NCBI RefSeq assembly: GCF_900116415.1
Contig: NZ_FPAP01000004.1
Location: 186,001 to 250,000 of the forward strand
DNA: 64,000 nt
From: Chryseobacterium formosense
Lineage (GTDB): Bacteria > Bacteroidota > Bacteroidia > Flavobacteriales > Weeksellaceae
Reading direction: 5' to 3'
In this document: one piece after another, positions 9,405 through 18,779 of the stretch
How positions within the stretch are numbered: position 1 is the stretch's first letter
Layout: each line of letters opens with the position of its first letter
Notes under the pieces: model-generated
Databases searched by the model: none
Told to the model about the DNA's origin: nothing
The model's input: only the letters and a program-made list of their open reading frames with translations
Made by a program: the position numbers and the translations under genes

Positions 9405-10001
9405 ATGGGTCTACATGAACGTCGACAAAGAGAAAAAGAAAATATACGCACCAGTATTTTGGATGCGGCTTTCTCTTTGGCAAAAACCGAAGGGTGGGCT
9501 TCACTTTCCATGAGAAAAATTGCCGATGCTATTGAGTACAGCGCACCGGTAGTTTACGATCATTTTGAAAACAAAGAGGCTATTTTATACGAGATCTCGT
9601 TGAATGGTTTCCATTGTTTACACATAGAATTGTTGAAAGCTCAGAGAGAACACGACAATCCGGAAGATCAATTAAAGGCTATTGTGGATGCTTATTGGAA
9701 ATTTGCATTCAAAAACAAAGAGTATTACCAATTGATGTTTGGCTTGGGAATGCAATGTAGCGGAAAAGGAATGATGAAAGAAGAATTTTCTTCGTTTCAG
9801 GATATGCTTTACGATTGCACGTATGAAATTATAATGAAAAAAGGATCAAATCCCGACAATGCCTGTCACTCGTCACATGCTTTATTTTCGGCGGTACACG
9901 GATTGATCTCGATCATGATGATGCGTAACGATGATATTCCTTCTACGATGAATAAAACGACTTTGGATGAAACAGTTTCTGCTTTCATTAAGTCTTTGTA
10001 A
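9405..10001 (+). CDS. TetR/AcrR-family repressor of the efflux operon
   Basis: 198 residues. The N-terminal TetR helix-turn-helix is clear: RTSILDAAFSLAKTEGW, then MRKIADAIEYSAPVVYDHFENKEAILYEI (about residues 15-65). The C-terminal half is a ligand-binding helical domain of the WHG type. It lies immediately upstream of a three-gene RND efflux operon on the same strand, and the same palindrome occurs before this gene and three times before the operon. Inference: it represses both itself and the pump, and is released by a pump substrate. Confidence 0.88.
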   Translation: MGLHERRQREKENIRTSILDAAFSLAKTEGWASLSMRKIADAIEYSAPVVYDHFENKEAILYEISLNGFHCLHIELLKAQREHDNPEDQLKAIVDAYWKFAFKNKEYYQLMFGLGMQCSGKGMMKEEFSSFQDMLYDCTYEIIMKKGSNPDNACHSSHALFSAVHGLISIMMMRNDDIPSTMNKTTLDETVSAFIKSL

Positions 10002-10002
10002 A

Positions 10003-10033
10003 TTTTTTTTGAATTAAAAATTAACACCGTTAG
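10003..10033 (+). promoter_or_regulatory. Operator repeat 1 before the efflux operon
   Basis: A run of eight T (10003-10010), ten bases, then TTAACACCGTTAG (10021-10033), which is the TetR palindrome with two changes. First of three units with identical spacing in the 332-base gap before the operon. Confidence 0.6.
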
Positions 10034-10109
10034 GAATATTAACGCTTAATAATATGAAACTATTAACAAATTTAGAAATCATGTAGAATTACGAGAAAAT
10101 TAATGGTCA

Positions 10110-10140
10110 TTTTTTTTATCGCACCAATTAACACTGTTAG
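10110..10140 (+). promoter_or_regulatory. Operator repeat 2 before the efflux operon
   Basis: Eight T (10110-10117), ten bases, then TTAACACTGTTAG (10128-10140), one base from the autoregulatory operator. Confidence 0.68.
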
Positions 10141-10230
10141 TAAAAATAACGCCACATTATACTTAAATCAAGAGCAAAAACTTCAATTATGAAAACAACG
10201 ATTTAACATCTAAGATTACGAATTCTGTAA

Positions 10231-10261
10231 TTTTTTTTAAACTTAAAATTAACACTGTTAG
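10231..10261 (+). promoter_or_regulatory. Operator repeat 3 before the efflux operon
   Basis: Eight T (10231-10238), ten bases, then TTAACACTGTTAG (10249-10261). The operator ends 72 bases before the ATG of the adaptor gene. Operators 2 and 3 also share the flank AGTAAAAATAAC. Confidence 0.68.
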
Positions 10262-10333
10262 TAAAAATAACAGAATTCAAATTAAAAAACATTATTATTT
10301 TATTTAACACTTCATTAAAAAACTTAAACTAAA

Positions 10334-11494
10334 ATGAAAATATTTGGAAAAATAAGGTTCATTGTACTTATATCAAGTATTATCCTCCTACAAAACTGTA
10401 CAAAAGCAGCCGAAGGATCTAACGCAGCACCACCTGCTCCTGAACTTCCTGTGTATACTGTAATTTCATCTCCCGCGACCACATACCAGGAATTTCCGAC
10501 TGCTTTGGAAGGAAAAAATAATGTGGAAATCCGTTCGCAGGTTGACGGTTATTTAGATAGAATTTATGTGGAAGAAGGCGCTTATGTAAGAGCCGGACAG
10601 CCTCTATTTAAGATAGATTCAAGAGCTTACGGAGAGCAGATGAATATGGCAAATGCCAATTTACAGGTTGCCAATGCCAATATTCAGAAAGCAAAGGTAG
10701 AGGTTGACAGACTTGAACCTCTTGTAGCTGCAAAAGTAGTTTCTGATGTACAATTAAGAACAGCAAAAGCAAATTATGCAGCAGCTGTTGCAGCCGCTTC
10801 ACAGGCAAAAGCGTCTGTTGGCGGAGCAAGAATTAACGTCGGGTTTACAACGATTACAGCTCCGGTAAGTGGATATATCGGAAGAATTCCTTACAAAAAA
10901 GGAAGCCTGATTTCAAGAACAGACCCGAATCCATTGACATTATTGTCAGACATCAGTGAAATTTACGCCTATTTCTCTTTAAGTGAACTGGATTTTATTG
11001 GTTTTCAAAATAAATATCCCGGAGCAACTTTAGAAGAAAAACTTAAAAATATGCCGATGGTTGAATTGGTCATTGCAGACAACAGTGTTTATTCTGAAAA
11101 AGGAAAAATGAGTATTGTTGACGGACAATTTGATAAAACTACCGGAGCAATCAGCGTTCGAGCAGTTTTCCCAAATACCAATGGAACATTGAGAACCGGA
11201 AATACAGGACGTGTTCGTATGCCACAGTTAATGTCTAATGCCTTGATCATTCCACAGGAATCTACATTTGAAATTCAGGACAAAACTTATGTTTATGTCG
11301 TCGGAAAAGACCAAAAAGTAACCAGCAAACCCATTACAATTTCTGGTAAAACTGATAACTATTACTTTATTTCCGAAGGTGTAAAACCCGGAGAAAAAAT
11401 AGTATATGTAGGATTGGGAAGCTTAAAAGACGGTGTTTCTATCAAAGCAAAACCAATTTCTTCTGATAGCTTACTGAAAGCAAAACCGTTGTAA
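10334..11494 (+). CDS. RND efflux periplasmic adaptor (membrane fusion protein), lipoprotein
   Basis: 386 residues of the AcrA/MexA type. A lipoprotein signal with cysteine in LLQNC near residue 22 anchors it to the inner membrane. Then come the lipoyl/barrel-sandwich half motif (NVEIRSQVDGYLDRIYVEEGAYV split across the region near residue 60), an alanine-rich coiled coil (about 100-165), the second lipoyl half (TTITAPVSGYIGRIPY) and a beta-barrel domain. It couples the RND pump to the outer-membrane factor. First gene of the operon; regulated by the upstream operator array. Drug substrate unknown. Confidence 0.92.
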   Translation: MKIFGKIRFIVLISSIILLQNCTKAAEGSNAAPPAPELPVYTVISSPATTYQEFPTALEGKNNVEIRSQVDGYLDRIYVEEGAYVRAGQPLFKIDSRAYGEQMNMANANLQVANANIQKAKVEVDRLEPLVAAKVVSDVQLRTAKANYAAAVAAASQAKASVGGARINVGFTTITAPVSGYIGRIPYKKGSLISRTDPNPLTLLSDISEIYAYFSLSELDFIGFQNKYPGATLEEKLKNMPMVELVIADNSVYSEKGKMSIVDGQFDKTTGAISVRAVFPNTNGTLRTGNTGRVRMPQLMSNALIIPQESTFEIQDKTYVYVVGKDQKVTSKPITISGKTDNYYFISEGVKPGEKIVYVGLGSLKDGVSIKAKPISSDSLLKAKPL

Positions 11495-11626
11495 ATCCGC
11501 TTTTTGCTTCTCGCTTCTCGCTTTTTGCATTCAAATGCAATATTGAAAAATTAATAATTCAGATGCATTATTTCTTGCCAGTGGCCAAAAGCTAATTGCT
11601 ATAAGCAACTTAAAATTAAACTTCTT

Positions 11627-14600
11627 ATGTTAAAACAATTTATAGAAAGACCGGTACTTTCAACGGTCATTTCCATCATACTTTTATTATTGGGAGCACT
11701 GTCTCTCTTTAATTTACCGATTGCCCTCTTTCCCGATATTGCGCCACCGAGTGTTCAGGTAACGGCATTCTATCCGGGAGCGAATGCGGAAGTTGTCGCT
11801 CGTTCAGTAGCGACACCTATTGAAGAAGCCGTGAATGGAGTTGAAAACATGACGTATATGACTTCGAATTCCAGTAACGACGGAACGATGACCTTAAGTG
11901 TATTTTTCAAACAGGGATCCGATGCAGATAATGCAGCGGTAAATGTTCAGAACAGAGTTTCCAAAGCGATGAGCCAGCTTCCTCAGGAGGTTGTTCAGGC
12001 GGGAATTTCCACGCAGAAAGTTCAGAACAGTATGATTATGTTTATGGGATTGTCGAGTAACGACCCGAAACAATACGATGAACTTTTCCTTCAAAATTAT
12101 TTGAAAATCAACGTCATTCCTCAAATTCAACGTATTCCGGGAGTTGCTCAGGCACAGGTTTTCGGAACGAGAGATTATTCGATGAGACTTTGGCTGAAAC
12201 CAGACAGACTAGCTGCGAACGGACTTTCGCCTCAGGAAGTCTTGAATGCGGTGAAAGACCACAATTTAGAAGCTGCTCCAGGACGTCTTGGACAAGGTAG
12301 CAAGGAAACTTATGAATATATTTTAAAATATAAAGGTAAATTAAACAAAAACGAAGACTATGAAAACATTGCCATCAAAGCCAATAGCGACGGTTCGTTC
12401 CTGAGACTGAAAGATGTGGCAAGAGTAGAATTCGGTTCTTATACCTATACCGCAGCTAACAGAATGGATGGTAAACCTGTTGCCGGATTTGCCATCCTTC
12501 AAACAGCAGGCTCCAATGCCAACGAAATTTTAACAGATATTGAAAAACAGATTGAACAGATGAAAACTACGCTTCCAAAAGGAGTTGAGCCCATCATCAT
12601 GTACAATTCTAAAGATTTCTTAGATGCATCCATTCATCAGGTTGTTGAAACATTAGTTATTGCATTTATTCTGGTATTTATTGTAGTGTATATTTTCCTT
12701 CAGGATTTCAGGTCTACATTAATTCCTGCGATTGCCGTACCGGTTGCAATTGTTGGTACCTTCTTCTTCCTTCAATTGTTTGGATTCAGTATTAATATGT
12801 TGACTTTGTTCGCATTGGTTCTTGCCATCGGTATTGTAGTGGATGATGCCATTGTGGTTGTAGAAGCTGTCCACTCAAAAATGGAACGAACAGGAATGCC
12901 GGTTGAACAAGCTACGATGAGCTCGATGAGTGAAATTTCGGGTGCGATTATTTCGATTACTTTGGTGATGTGTGCTGTATTTATTCCGGTTGGTTTCATG
13001 CAGGGTCCTGCAGGAGTTTTCTACAGACAGTTTGCGTTTACATTGGCGATTGCGATTTTAATTTCGGCGGTTAACGCATTGACTTTAAGTCCAGCCTTAT
13101 GTGCTATGTTTTTAAATGATCCTCAAGGAGAACACGGTGAACATGGAAAGAAAAAAGGTTTTGGAGCAAGATTTTTCAACGCTTTCAATGCGAGCTTTGA
13201 TAATATGACCAAAAAATACATCTACAGCCTTAAATTTTTAATTAAAAATAAATGGGTTGCAGTTGGAGGTTTAGCCATTTTGATTGCCGGAAGTGTTTTC
13301 TTGATTAATAAAGCACCTTCAGGATTTATTCCGACCGAAGATCAGGGATTTGTTTTGTATGCTGTGAACACGCCTCCGGGAAGTTCATTAGACAGAACCA
13401 ATAAAGCTACTGAGCAAATTGATAAAATTATCAACGGGGAAAAAGCTAAAAACCACCTTTGGGTAGCCGACGGTATGAACTTTATCAGCAACTCAAACGC
13501 GTCTCCTTATGCTGCTGGTTTCCTTAAACTAAAAGATTACGATCAGCGTGGCGATGTGAAAGACCCAGACCAGATTGCAGCGGCATTAACAGGAAAAGTA
13601 GCGCAGGTAAAAGATGCGAATGCATTCTTCTTCAATTTCCCTACCGTTCAGGGATTTGGTAACGTTTCCGGTTTTGAATTTATGCTTCAGGATAAAACCA
13701 ACGGTACTTTTGAGCAATTGGGAACAACCACTCAGGCATTCATCGGAGAATTGATGAAACGTCCGGAAATTGCTTTTGCTTTTACAACCTATGCAGCCGG
13801 AAACCCACAATTTACGATTGATGTCGATTCAGATAAAGCCAATCAGCTAGGAGTTTCAATTACTGAATTGATGCAGACGATGCAGATTTATTACGGAAGT
13901 AGCTTCGTTTCAGATTTCAACAGATTCGGAAAATACTATAGAGTAATGGCTCAGGCGGATATTCCTTACCGTAGTGATGCCAATTCACTGGAAGGGATTT
14001 ATGTTAAAAATAAATCGGGCGAAATGGTTCCTGTAAAAACTTTGGTGACTTTAAAAAGAACCTTCGGACCTGAAACGGTTACAAGAAATAACTTATTCAA
14101 CGCCGTAACGATTAACGGGACTCCAAAACCTGGCTACAGTACAGGAGATGCCATTAAAGCCGTTGAAGAAGTTGCCGAAAAATCACTTCCAAGAGGTTTC
14201 GGATATGAATGGACCGGAATTACCCGTGAAGAAATCAAAACAAGCGGACAAACCACTTTCATCTTTGCCTTAAGTATTCTGTTTGTGTATTTCTTATTGG
14301 CAGCTCAATATGAAAGTTATATTCTTCCGTTTGCGGTTATTCTAACGATTCCAACCGGGATTTTCGGAGTATTTGCTTTTACAGGTTTAGCAGGAATTGA
14401 TAACAACATTTATGTTCAGGTCGGATTAATCATGCTCGTCGGATTGCTCGCCAAAAATGCCATTCTGATTGTGGAATTTGCCGTTCAGCGGAGAAATGCG
14501 GGAAGATCATTGTTAGAATCAGCGCTTCAGGCTTCAAGATTACGTTTAAGACCAATTTTGATGACTTCATTTGCATTTATCGTAGGTATGTTGCCATTGG

Positions 14601-14809
14601 TCTGGACGCAGGGTGCAGCTGCAAAAGGTAATCACTCCATCGGAATCAGTACCGTTGGTGGAATGTTTACCGGTGTTGTCTTCGGGATTTTCATTATTCC
14701 GGTAATGTTTGTGATCTTCCAGTATCTACATGAAAAAATGCCAAGCAGAAAAAAGAAAAGACTTCAAAGACAAAAATTGGAGGAAGATCTTTTAGCAACA
14801 GCTCATTAA
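11627..14809 (+). CDS. RND efflux permease, HAE1 (AcrB-like) family
   Basis: 1060 residues, the usual AcrB length. It begins with MLKQFIERPVLSTVISIILL, as HAE1 pumps do. The membrane segment with DD for proton relay is visible (GIVVDDAIVVVEAV, near residue 405), as are the large porter-domain loops and the second membrane half (LLAKNAILIVEFAVQRR near 945). It expels hydrophobic compounds by proton antiport as a trimer. It lies 132 bases after the adaptor; that gap contains repeated GCTTCTCGCTT-like words and a GCTAATTGCTA motif but no promoter that I can support. Confidence 0.94.
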   Translation: MLKQFIERPVLSTVISIILLLLGALSLFNLPIALFPDIAPPSVQVTAFYPGANAEVVARSVATPIEEAVNGVENMTYMTSNSSNDGTMTLSVFFKQGSDADNAAVNVQNRVSKAMSQLPQEVVQAGISTQKVQNSMIMFMGLSSNDPKQYDELFLQNYLKINVIPQIQRIPGVAQAQVFGTRDYSMRLWLKPDRLAANGLSPQEVLNAVKDHNLEAAPGRLGQGSKETYEYILKYKGKLNKNEDYENIAIKANSDGSFLRLKDVARVEFGSYTYTAANRMDGKPVAGFAILQTAGSNANEILTDIEKQIEQMKTTLPKGVEPIIMYNSKDFLDASIHQVVETLVIAFILVFIVVYIFLQDFRSTLIPAIAVPVAIVGTFFFLQLFGFSINMLTLFALVLAIGIVVDDAIVVVEAVHSKMERTGMPVEQATMSSMSEISGAIISITLVMCAVFIPVGFMQGPAGVFYRQFAFTLAIAILISAVNALTLSPALCAMFLNDPQGEHGEHGKKKGFGARFFNAFNASFDNMTKKYIYSLKFLIKNKWVAVGGLAILIAGSVFLINKAPSGFIPTEDQGFVLYAVNTPPGSSLDRTNKATEQIDKIINGEKAKNHLWVADGMNFISNSNASPYAAGFLKLKDYDQRGDVKDPDQIAAALTGKVAQVKDANAFFFNFPTVQGFGNVSGFEFMLQDKTNGTFEQLGTTTQAFIGELMKRPEIAFAFTTYAAGNPQFTIDVDSDKANQLGVSITELMQTMQIYYGSSFVSDFNRFGKYYRVMAQADIPYRSDANSLEGIYVKNKSGEMVPVKTLVTLKRTFGPETVTRNNLFNAVTINGTPKPGYSTGDAIKAVEEVAEKSLPRGFGYEWTGITREEIKTSGQTTFIFALSILFVYFLLAAQYESYILPFAVILTIPTGIFGVFAFTGLAGIDNNIYVQVGLIMLVGLLAKNAILIVEFAVQRRNAGRSLLESALQASRLRLRPILMTSFAFIVGMLPLVWTQGAAAKGNHSIGISTVGGMFTGVVFGIFIIPVMFVIFQYLHEKMPSRKKKRLQRQKLEEDLLATAH

Positions 14810-14841
14810 TAAAAAATGATTGACAAAACTTTGAGAAATTT

Positions 14842-14985
14842 AATTTAACCACAAAAGTCACAAAAGATTTTACACTTAAATTATTTGAAGTTTAAAGGTT
14901 TGAAAATAAAAGGACACATAAGTCTTTTTCAAATCAAGATTTAAAATAATCATCTGTGAAAATCCGTGAAATCTGTGGGAAATAA
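14842..14985. repeat. Degenerate intergenic repeat within the efflux operon
   Basis: The gap between the permease and outer-membrane-factor genes holds a low-complexity element beginning with CACAAAAGTCACAAAAG and ending with a 30-base block (14952-14981) that matches 48297-48326 at 26 of 30 positions (shared core AATCTGTGGGAA). It appears to be one of a dispersed intergenic family. Confidence 0.6.
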
Positions 14986-15109
14986 AAAATAGAGAAGAAA
15001 CTATTCAAACTAATATCATAAAAAGCAAAGCCTATCTCCTACTAAAGACTTTTTTGCTTATTATTTTCTCAAAGTTTTGCAATCAATTGAAAACAATAAA
15101 CATCATCAT

Positions 15110-16522
15110 ATGAAAAGAGTAAAAAATATAATCATCGCTTTCGGAATTGCATTAGGAGCGGTTTCCTGCGTGCCAAAATTGGCATATGAGGAGACAAAAC
15201 CCGAGCTTCCCGAAACATTTAAATATACCGCAACTGCGGACACAGCAAGTGTTGCCAATCTTGAATGGAAACAATTTTTCAGTGACCCGATGCTGCAAAA
15301 TTTAATCGAAAAGGGAATTAAAAACAATTACGATTTACAAATTGCTTTAAAACAGGTTGCCTCATCGCAGGAGAAACTAAAACAGGCAAAATATCTTCAA
15401 TATCCTGATGTTGGTTTCGGCGTTTCTGCACAGATTTCAAAACCTTCAAAAAACAGCATGAACGGACAGAGTTTAAATTTATTTTTAGGACAGAGTCATG
15501 TTGAAGATTATAATGCAGCCTTCAACCTTTCTTGGGAAGCTGATATTTGGGGTAAGATTAAAAATCAGCAGGAAGTTTCAAAAATGCAGTATCTTCAGAC
15601 TTACGAAGCGACAAAAGCCATTCAGACACAGGTTGTTGCAGCGATTGCACAAGGATATTATAATTTATTGATGCTTGACAAACAGTTGCAAATTGCAAAA
15701 TCGAATTTAGATTTGAGCACCAATACCCTTTCTTTAACTGAAAAGTTATGGAAAAGTGGTGACACAACTTCTTTGGGAGTTCAGCAGGCAACCGCTCAAA
15801 AGCAGTCTACAGAATTGTTGATTACCCAGTTGGAACAGAATATTGCCATTCAGGAAAATGCATTGAGTATTTTAATCGGTGAAAACCCAAACAAAGTTGA
15901 CAGAACGATTGAAATGTCTGATACTTCTTTGCCACAGGATATTTCAGCGGGACTTCCTGCTGCGATGGTAAGCCGTCGTCCGGATGTTCGTCAGCAGGAA
16001 CTGGTATTGTTGGAATCTAATTCAATCGTGGGAATTGCTCAGGCAAATATGTATCCTTCATTAAAAATTACAGCAAACGGTGGTGTGAATTCATTTAAAG
16101 TTGATAATTGGTTTTCAATTCCGGCATCATTGTTCGGATCTGTTTTAGGTGGAATTACGCAGCCAATTTTTCAGAAAAGACAGTTGAAAACGGATTTAAA
16201 TGTTGCTAAAATCCAGAGAGAGAAAAATGTATTGGCGTTCCGTCAATCTGTTTTAAATGCTGTGGGTGAAGTCTCTGATGCTTTGGTTTCAAATGAGAGC
16301 TTAAAAGTTCAGGAACAAAAAGCAACCGAACAGGTAGCAACCTTAAAAGACGGAATTAAAAGTGCCGAAATGCTTTACAAAGGCGGAATGGCAAATTATT
16401 TAGAAGTGATTACAGCTCAGGGAAATTCTCTGCAGGCAGAACTGAATCTTGCGTCCGTAAAAAGACAGAGATTAAGCAGCATTGTAGATTTGTACCGAGC
16501 TTTAGGTGGCGGTTGGAAGTAG
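15110..16522 (+). CDS. Outer-membrane efflux factor (TolC/OprM-like lipoprotein)
   Basis: 470 residues from the ATG at 15110. This start gives a clean lipoprotein signal (MKRVKNIIIAFGIALGAVSC), whereas the longer frame from 15077 would place a polar HHH stretch before it. Two NodT-type repeats of about 200 residues are visible, each with long helices; the first includes AAFNLSWEADIWGKIKNQ, the second SRRPDVRQQELVLLESN and GGITQPIFQKRQL. It forms the trimeric outer-membrane channel for the RND pump. Last gene of the operon. Confidence 0.9.
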   Translation: MKRVKNIIIAFGIALGAVSCVPKLAYEETKPELPETFKYTATADTASVANLEWKQFFSDPMLQNLIEKGIKNNYDLQIALKQVASSQEKLKQAKYLQYPDVGFGVSAQISKPSKNSMNGQSLNLFLGQSHVEDYNAAFNLSWEADIWGKIKNQQEVSKMQYLQTYEATKAIQTQVVAAIAQGYYNLLMLDKQLQIAKSNLDLSTNTLSLTEKLWKSGDTTSLGVQQATAQKQSTELLITQLEQNIAIQENALSILIGENPNKVDRTIEMSDTSLPQDISAGLPAAMVSRRPDVRQQELVLLESNSIVGIAQANMYPSLKITANGGVNSFKVDNWFSIPASLFGSVLGGITQPIFQKRQLKTDLNVAKIQREKNVLAFRQSVLNAVGEVSDALVSNESLKVQEQKATEQVATLKDGIKSAEMLYKGGMANYLEVITAQGNSLQAELNLASVKRQRLSSIVDLYRALGGGWK

Positions 16523-16579
16523 TAAATTTAATTATATTGTTAATGGAATGCGGTCTCTCGGGGCTGCATTTTTTCTATG

Positions 16580-16749
16580 TTGGAAAATCGCAAAGGCGCA
16601 AAGATTTTAGAATAAAATACTGTTTTTAAGGCGCAAGAAAATCAAAGATTTTCAGCAAAGTCAACGTATTACAATTTTATTGAAGATAAAATCCTTGCGT
16701 CTTAAAGCATTAAGAAAAAATTATTTCTTTGCGCCTTTGCGTTTTCCAA
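16580..16749. repeat. Intergenic palindrome between the efflux operon and miaA
   Basis: Outer arms 16580-16604 and 16726-16749 are complementary over 24 bases with one single-base gap (core GCAAAGGCGCAAAG). Inner arms 16626-16637 and 16694-16705 (TTAAGGCGCAAG) pair with one mismatch. It has the same nested design as the element at 8197-8453. It separates convergent genes and may also act as a transcription stop. Confidence 0.8.
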
Positions 16750-16757
16750 CAATTAAA

Positions 16758-17678
16758 CTATTCCAAAGTATGCTCATTAATATACTCAATCAACCCATCA
16801 AAATCCTCTTGAGAATATCCCAGCTGCAAATAATGAATATCATCCGCTTTTCGATACCAGGTCAATTGACGTTTTGCATATCTTCGGCTGTTTTTCTTGA
16901 TTTCAGAAACTGCGAAATCCAAGTCCCATTCACCATCAAAATATTTGAATAATTCTGAATAACCAACCGTATTCAAAGCCGTTAAATGTTTAAATTTTTC
17001 TAAACCTTTTGCCTCTTCCAGCAAACCTTTCTCCATCATCATATCCACTCTCCTGTTGATTCTGTCGTATAGTTCTTCTCTTGCAGCTTCAATTCCGATT
17101 CGGATAGTATTAAAATTCCTGGAATCTTGTGAAACCGCAATTTGTTCAGAATATTTTTTATTCGTCTGCCAAATTACGTCGATGGCACGCAAAAGCCTTC
17201 TGTGATTATGAAAATCAACTAATGCAAAATATTCAGGGTCTAATTCTTTTAAAATCTCCTGAAGTTTTTCAATTCCTTCTTTTTCGAAAATTTCATGTAA
17301 TTTTTTCTGATTGTTTTCATCAGCTTCTGGCAAATCATTCAACCCTTCAATCACTGCTTTTTCATACATCATGCTTCCACCCACCAAAATGACGGTATCG
17401 TATTTTTCAAACAGTTCATCGAGTTTTTTTAAAGCATCTTCCTCGTATTGCCCGATTGAATAATAATCTTCAACAGAAAGATTTCCGATAAAATGATGAG
17501 TTGCTTCTGCCAATTCTTCTGCAGAAGGTGCTGCTGTACCAATTTCCATTCCTCTAAAAAACTGTCGGGAATCACAGGAAATAATTTCCGTATTAAAATA
17601 CTTAGCCAAATCAATTGCTAATCTCGTTTTACCGATTCCGGTAGGCCCTACAACAGAAATTAAATTTTTCTTTTTCAC
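16758..17678 (-). CDS. miaA: tRNA dimethylallyltransferase
   Basis: 306 residues of MiaA, which adds a dimethylallyl group from DMAPP to A37 of tRNAs reading UNN codons. Motifs: P-loop VVGPTGIGKTRLA (about residues 9-21), SCDSRQFFRGMEIGTA, and VGGSMMYEKAVIEGL; the C-terminal RRYAKRQLTWYRK is the usual RQ-TW-R element. Translation starts at GTG (17678); no upstream ATG fits and the P-loop lies close behind. The -7 box ends only four bases before this GTG, so the mRNA may be leaderless. Confidence 0.93.
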   Translation of the reverse strand: MKKKNLISVVGPTGIGKTRLAIDLAKYFNTEIISCDSRQFFRGMEIGTAAPSAEELAEATHHFIGNLSVEDYYSIGQYEEDALKKLDELFEKYDTVILVGGSMMYEKAVIEGLNDLPEADENNQKKLHEIFEKEGIEKLQEILKELDPEYFALVDFHNHRRLLRAIDVIWQTNKKYSEQIAVSQDSRNFNTIRIGIEAAREELYDRINRRVDMMMEKGLLEEAKGLEKFKHLTALNTVGYSELFKYFDGEWDLDFAVSEIKKNSRRYAKRQLTWYRKADDIHYLQLGYSQEDFDGLIEYINEHTLE

Positions 17679-17682
17679 GACG

Positions 17683-17690
17683 CAAATTTA
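17683..17690 (-). promoter_or_regulatory. -7 box (TAAATTTG) of miaA
   Basis: Exact TAnnTTTG, four bases before the GTG start. With the usual few-base distance from box to transcription start, transcription would begin at the start codon itself. Confidence 0.5.
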
Positions 17691-17711
17691 CAAAAAGGAG
17701 TTTATTTAATT

Positions 17712-17791
17712 GGCTGGAAGATGGAAGCCTGAAGATGAAAGTTAAAATTGGAGGTTCATTTATATCCAAGATAGTCTTCCCGCTTCCAGCC
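17712..17791. repeat. Short inverted repeat (GGCTGGAAG / CTTCCAGCC)
   Basis: A 9-bp perfect inverted pair at 17712-17720 and 17783-17791 in the miaA-yicC gap. The GGAAGATGGAAG word recurs near 19349, and related GGAAGCTGGAG near 48549, so it is a dispersed low-complexity element. Confidence 0.5.
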
Positions 17792-17825
17792 TTACTACTT
17801 TAGCCAAACTATAGACTTAAATGTT

Positions 17826-17833
17826 TATCTTTG
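17826..17833 (+). promoter_or_regulatory. -7 box (TATCTTTG) of yicC-gmk
   Basis: Exact TAnnTTTG, 17 bases before the yicC ATG. Confidence 0.5.
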
Positions 17834-17850
17834 TACGACAATAAAAAACT

Positions 17851-18708
17851 ATGATTTTATCAATGACCGGCTTCGGTAGAGCCGAAGGTGTTTTTGAGGG
17901 TAAAAAAGTTACAATCGACATCAAATCTCTGAACTCAAAGAGCTTTGATCTAAACATTAAAGTACCTTTACGATATAAAGAAAAAGAATTCGAAATTAGA
18001 AAAATTCTGAATGACAGAATTATCCGTGGAAAAGTAGATTGTTACATCAACCTGGAAAATCTTGAAGAAACCAACGATGTAAAAATCAACAGAAGTTTAA
18101 TCGATTCTTACATGTCTGAGCTTAAAAATATTGCTTCAGACGGCCCAGATTTCGAATATCTGAAAATGGCGGTAAGACTTCCGGATGCCATCACTTCAAG
18201 ACCTGATGAATTGGGAGAAGGAGAATGGGAAGCTTTAGCAAAAATCGTTAACGAAGCAACAGATAAGTTCCTAGAATTCAGAAAAACAGAAGGAAAAATC
18301 CTTCATGAAGAGTTAGAACGAAACATCAAAAATATTGACCAATACCTGTCTGAGGTTTTACCTTTCGAAGAAGTGAGAATCAATGCTGTAAAAGAACGTT
18401 ATCAGAAAACTTTGAAAGAATTTGAGAATGTGGATGAAACAAGATTCTATCAGGAAATGGCGTATTTTACAGAAAAATTAGATATTTCAGAGGAAAAAGT
18501 AAGGCTTGCCCAACATTTGAAATATTATTCTGAAGTAATGGATAATGAAGATTTCAACGGAAAAAAACTAGGTTTTATCTCTCAGGAAATCGGAAGAGAA
18601 ATCAATACTTTAGGTTCAAAAGCCAATCATGCAGAAATTCAGAAATTGGTCGTGATGATGAAGGATGATTTGGAGAAAATTAAAGAGCAAACGTTAAACG
18701 TTTTGTAA
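17851..18708 (+). CDS. yicC: YicC-family endoribonuclease
   Basis: 285 residues, full length. The N-terminus MILSMTGFGRAEG is the family hallmark, and the C-terminal DUF1732 block (GREINTLGSKANHAEIQKLVV) is present. YicC proteins were long unassigned and are now regarded as RNA endonucleases that influence small-RNA turnover; this is family knowledge. It precedes gmk on the same strand, a pairing seen in many bacteria. Its own -7 box lies upstream. Confidence 0.9.
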   Translation: MILSMTGFGRAEGVFEGKKVTIDIKSLNSKSFDLNIKVPLRYKEKEFEIRKILNDRIIRGKVDCYINLENLEETNDVKINRSLIDSYMSELKNIASDGPDFEYLKMAVRLPDAITSRPDELGEGEWEALAKIVNEATDKFLEFRKTEGKILHEELERNIKNIDQYLSEVLPFEEVRINAVKERYQKTLKEFENVDETRFYQEMAYFTEKLDISEEKVRLAQHLKYYSEVMDNEDFNGKKLGFISQEIGREINTLGSKANHAEIQKLVVMMKDDLEKIKEQTLNVL

Positions 18709-18779
18709 GAATCAAGTAAAAAGAGCCAAGTGAAAAGTAAACGCTTAGTCAATCAATCATCATTTATCTCTTATCATTT

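Noticed and set aside
10053..10210. Short ATG frames after operator units 1 and 2
   Set aside because: Only 11 and 6 codons long, with no conserved content; best explained as traces of duplicated leader DNA.
10021..10261. CRISPR-like array suggested by regularly spaced repeats
   Set aside because: The repeats are 13-bp TetR operators with a T8 prefix, only three copies and unequal spacers; no cas genes are near.
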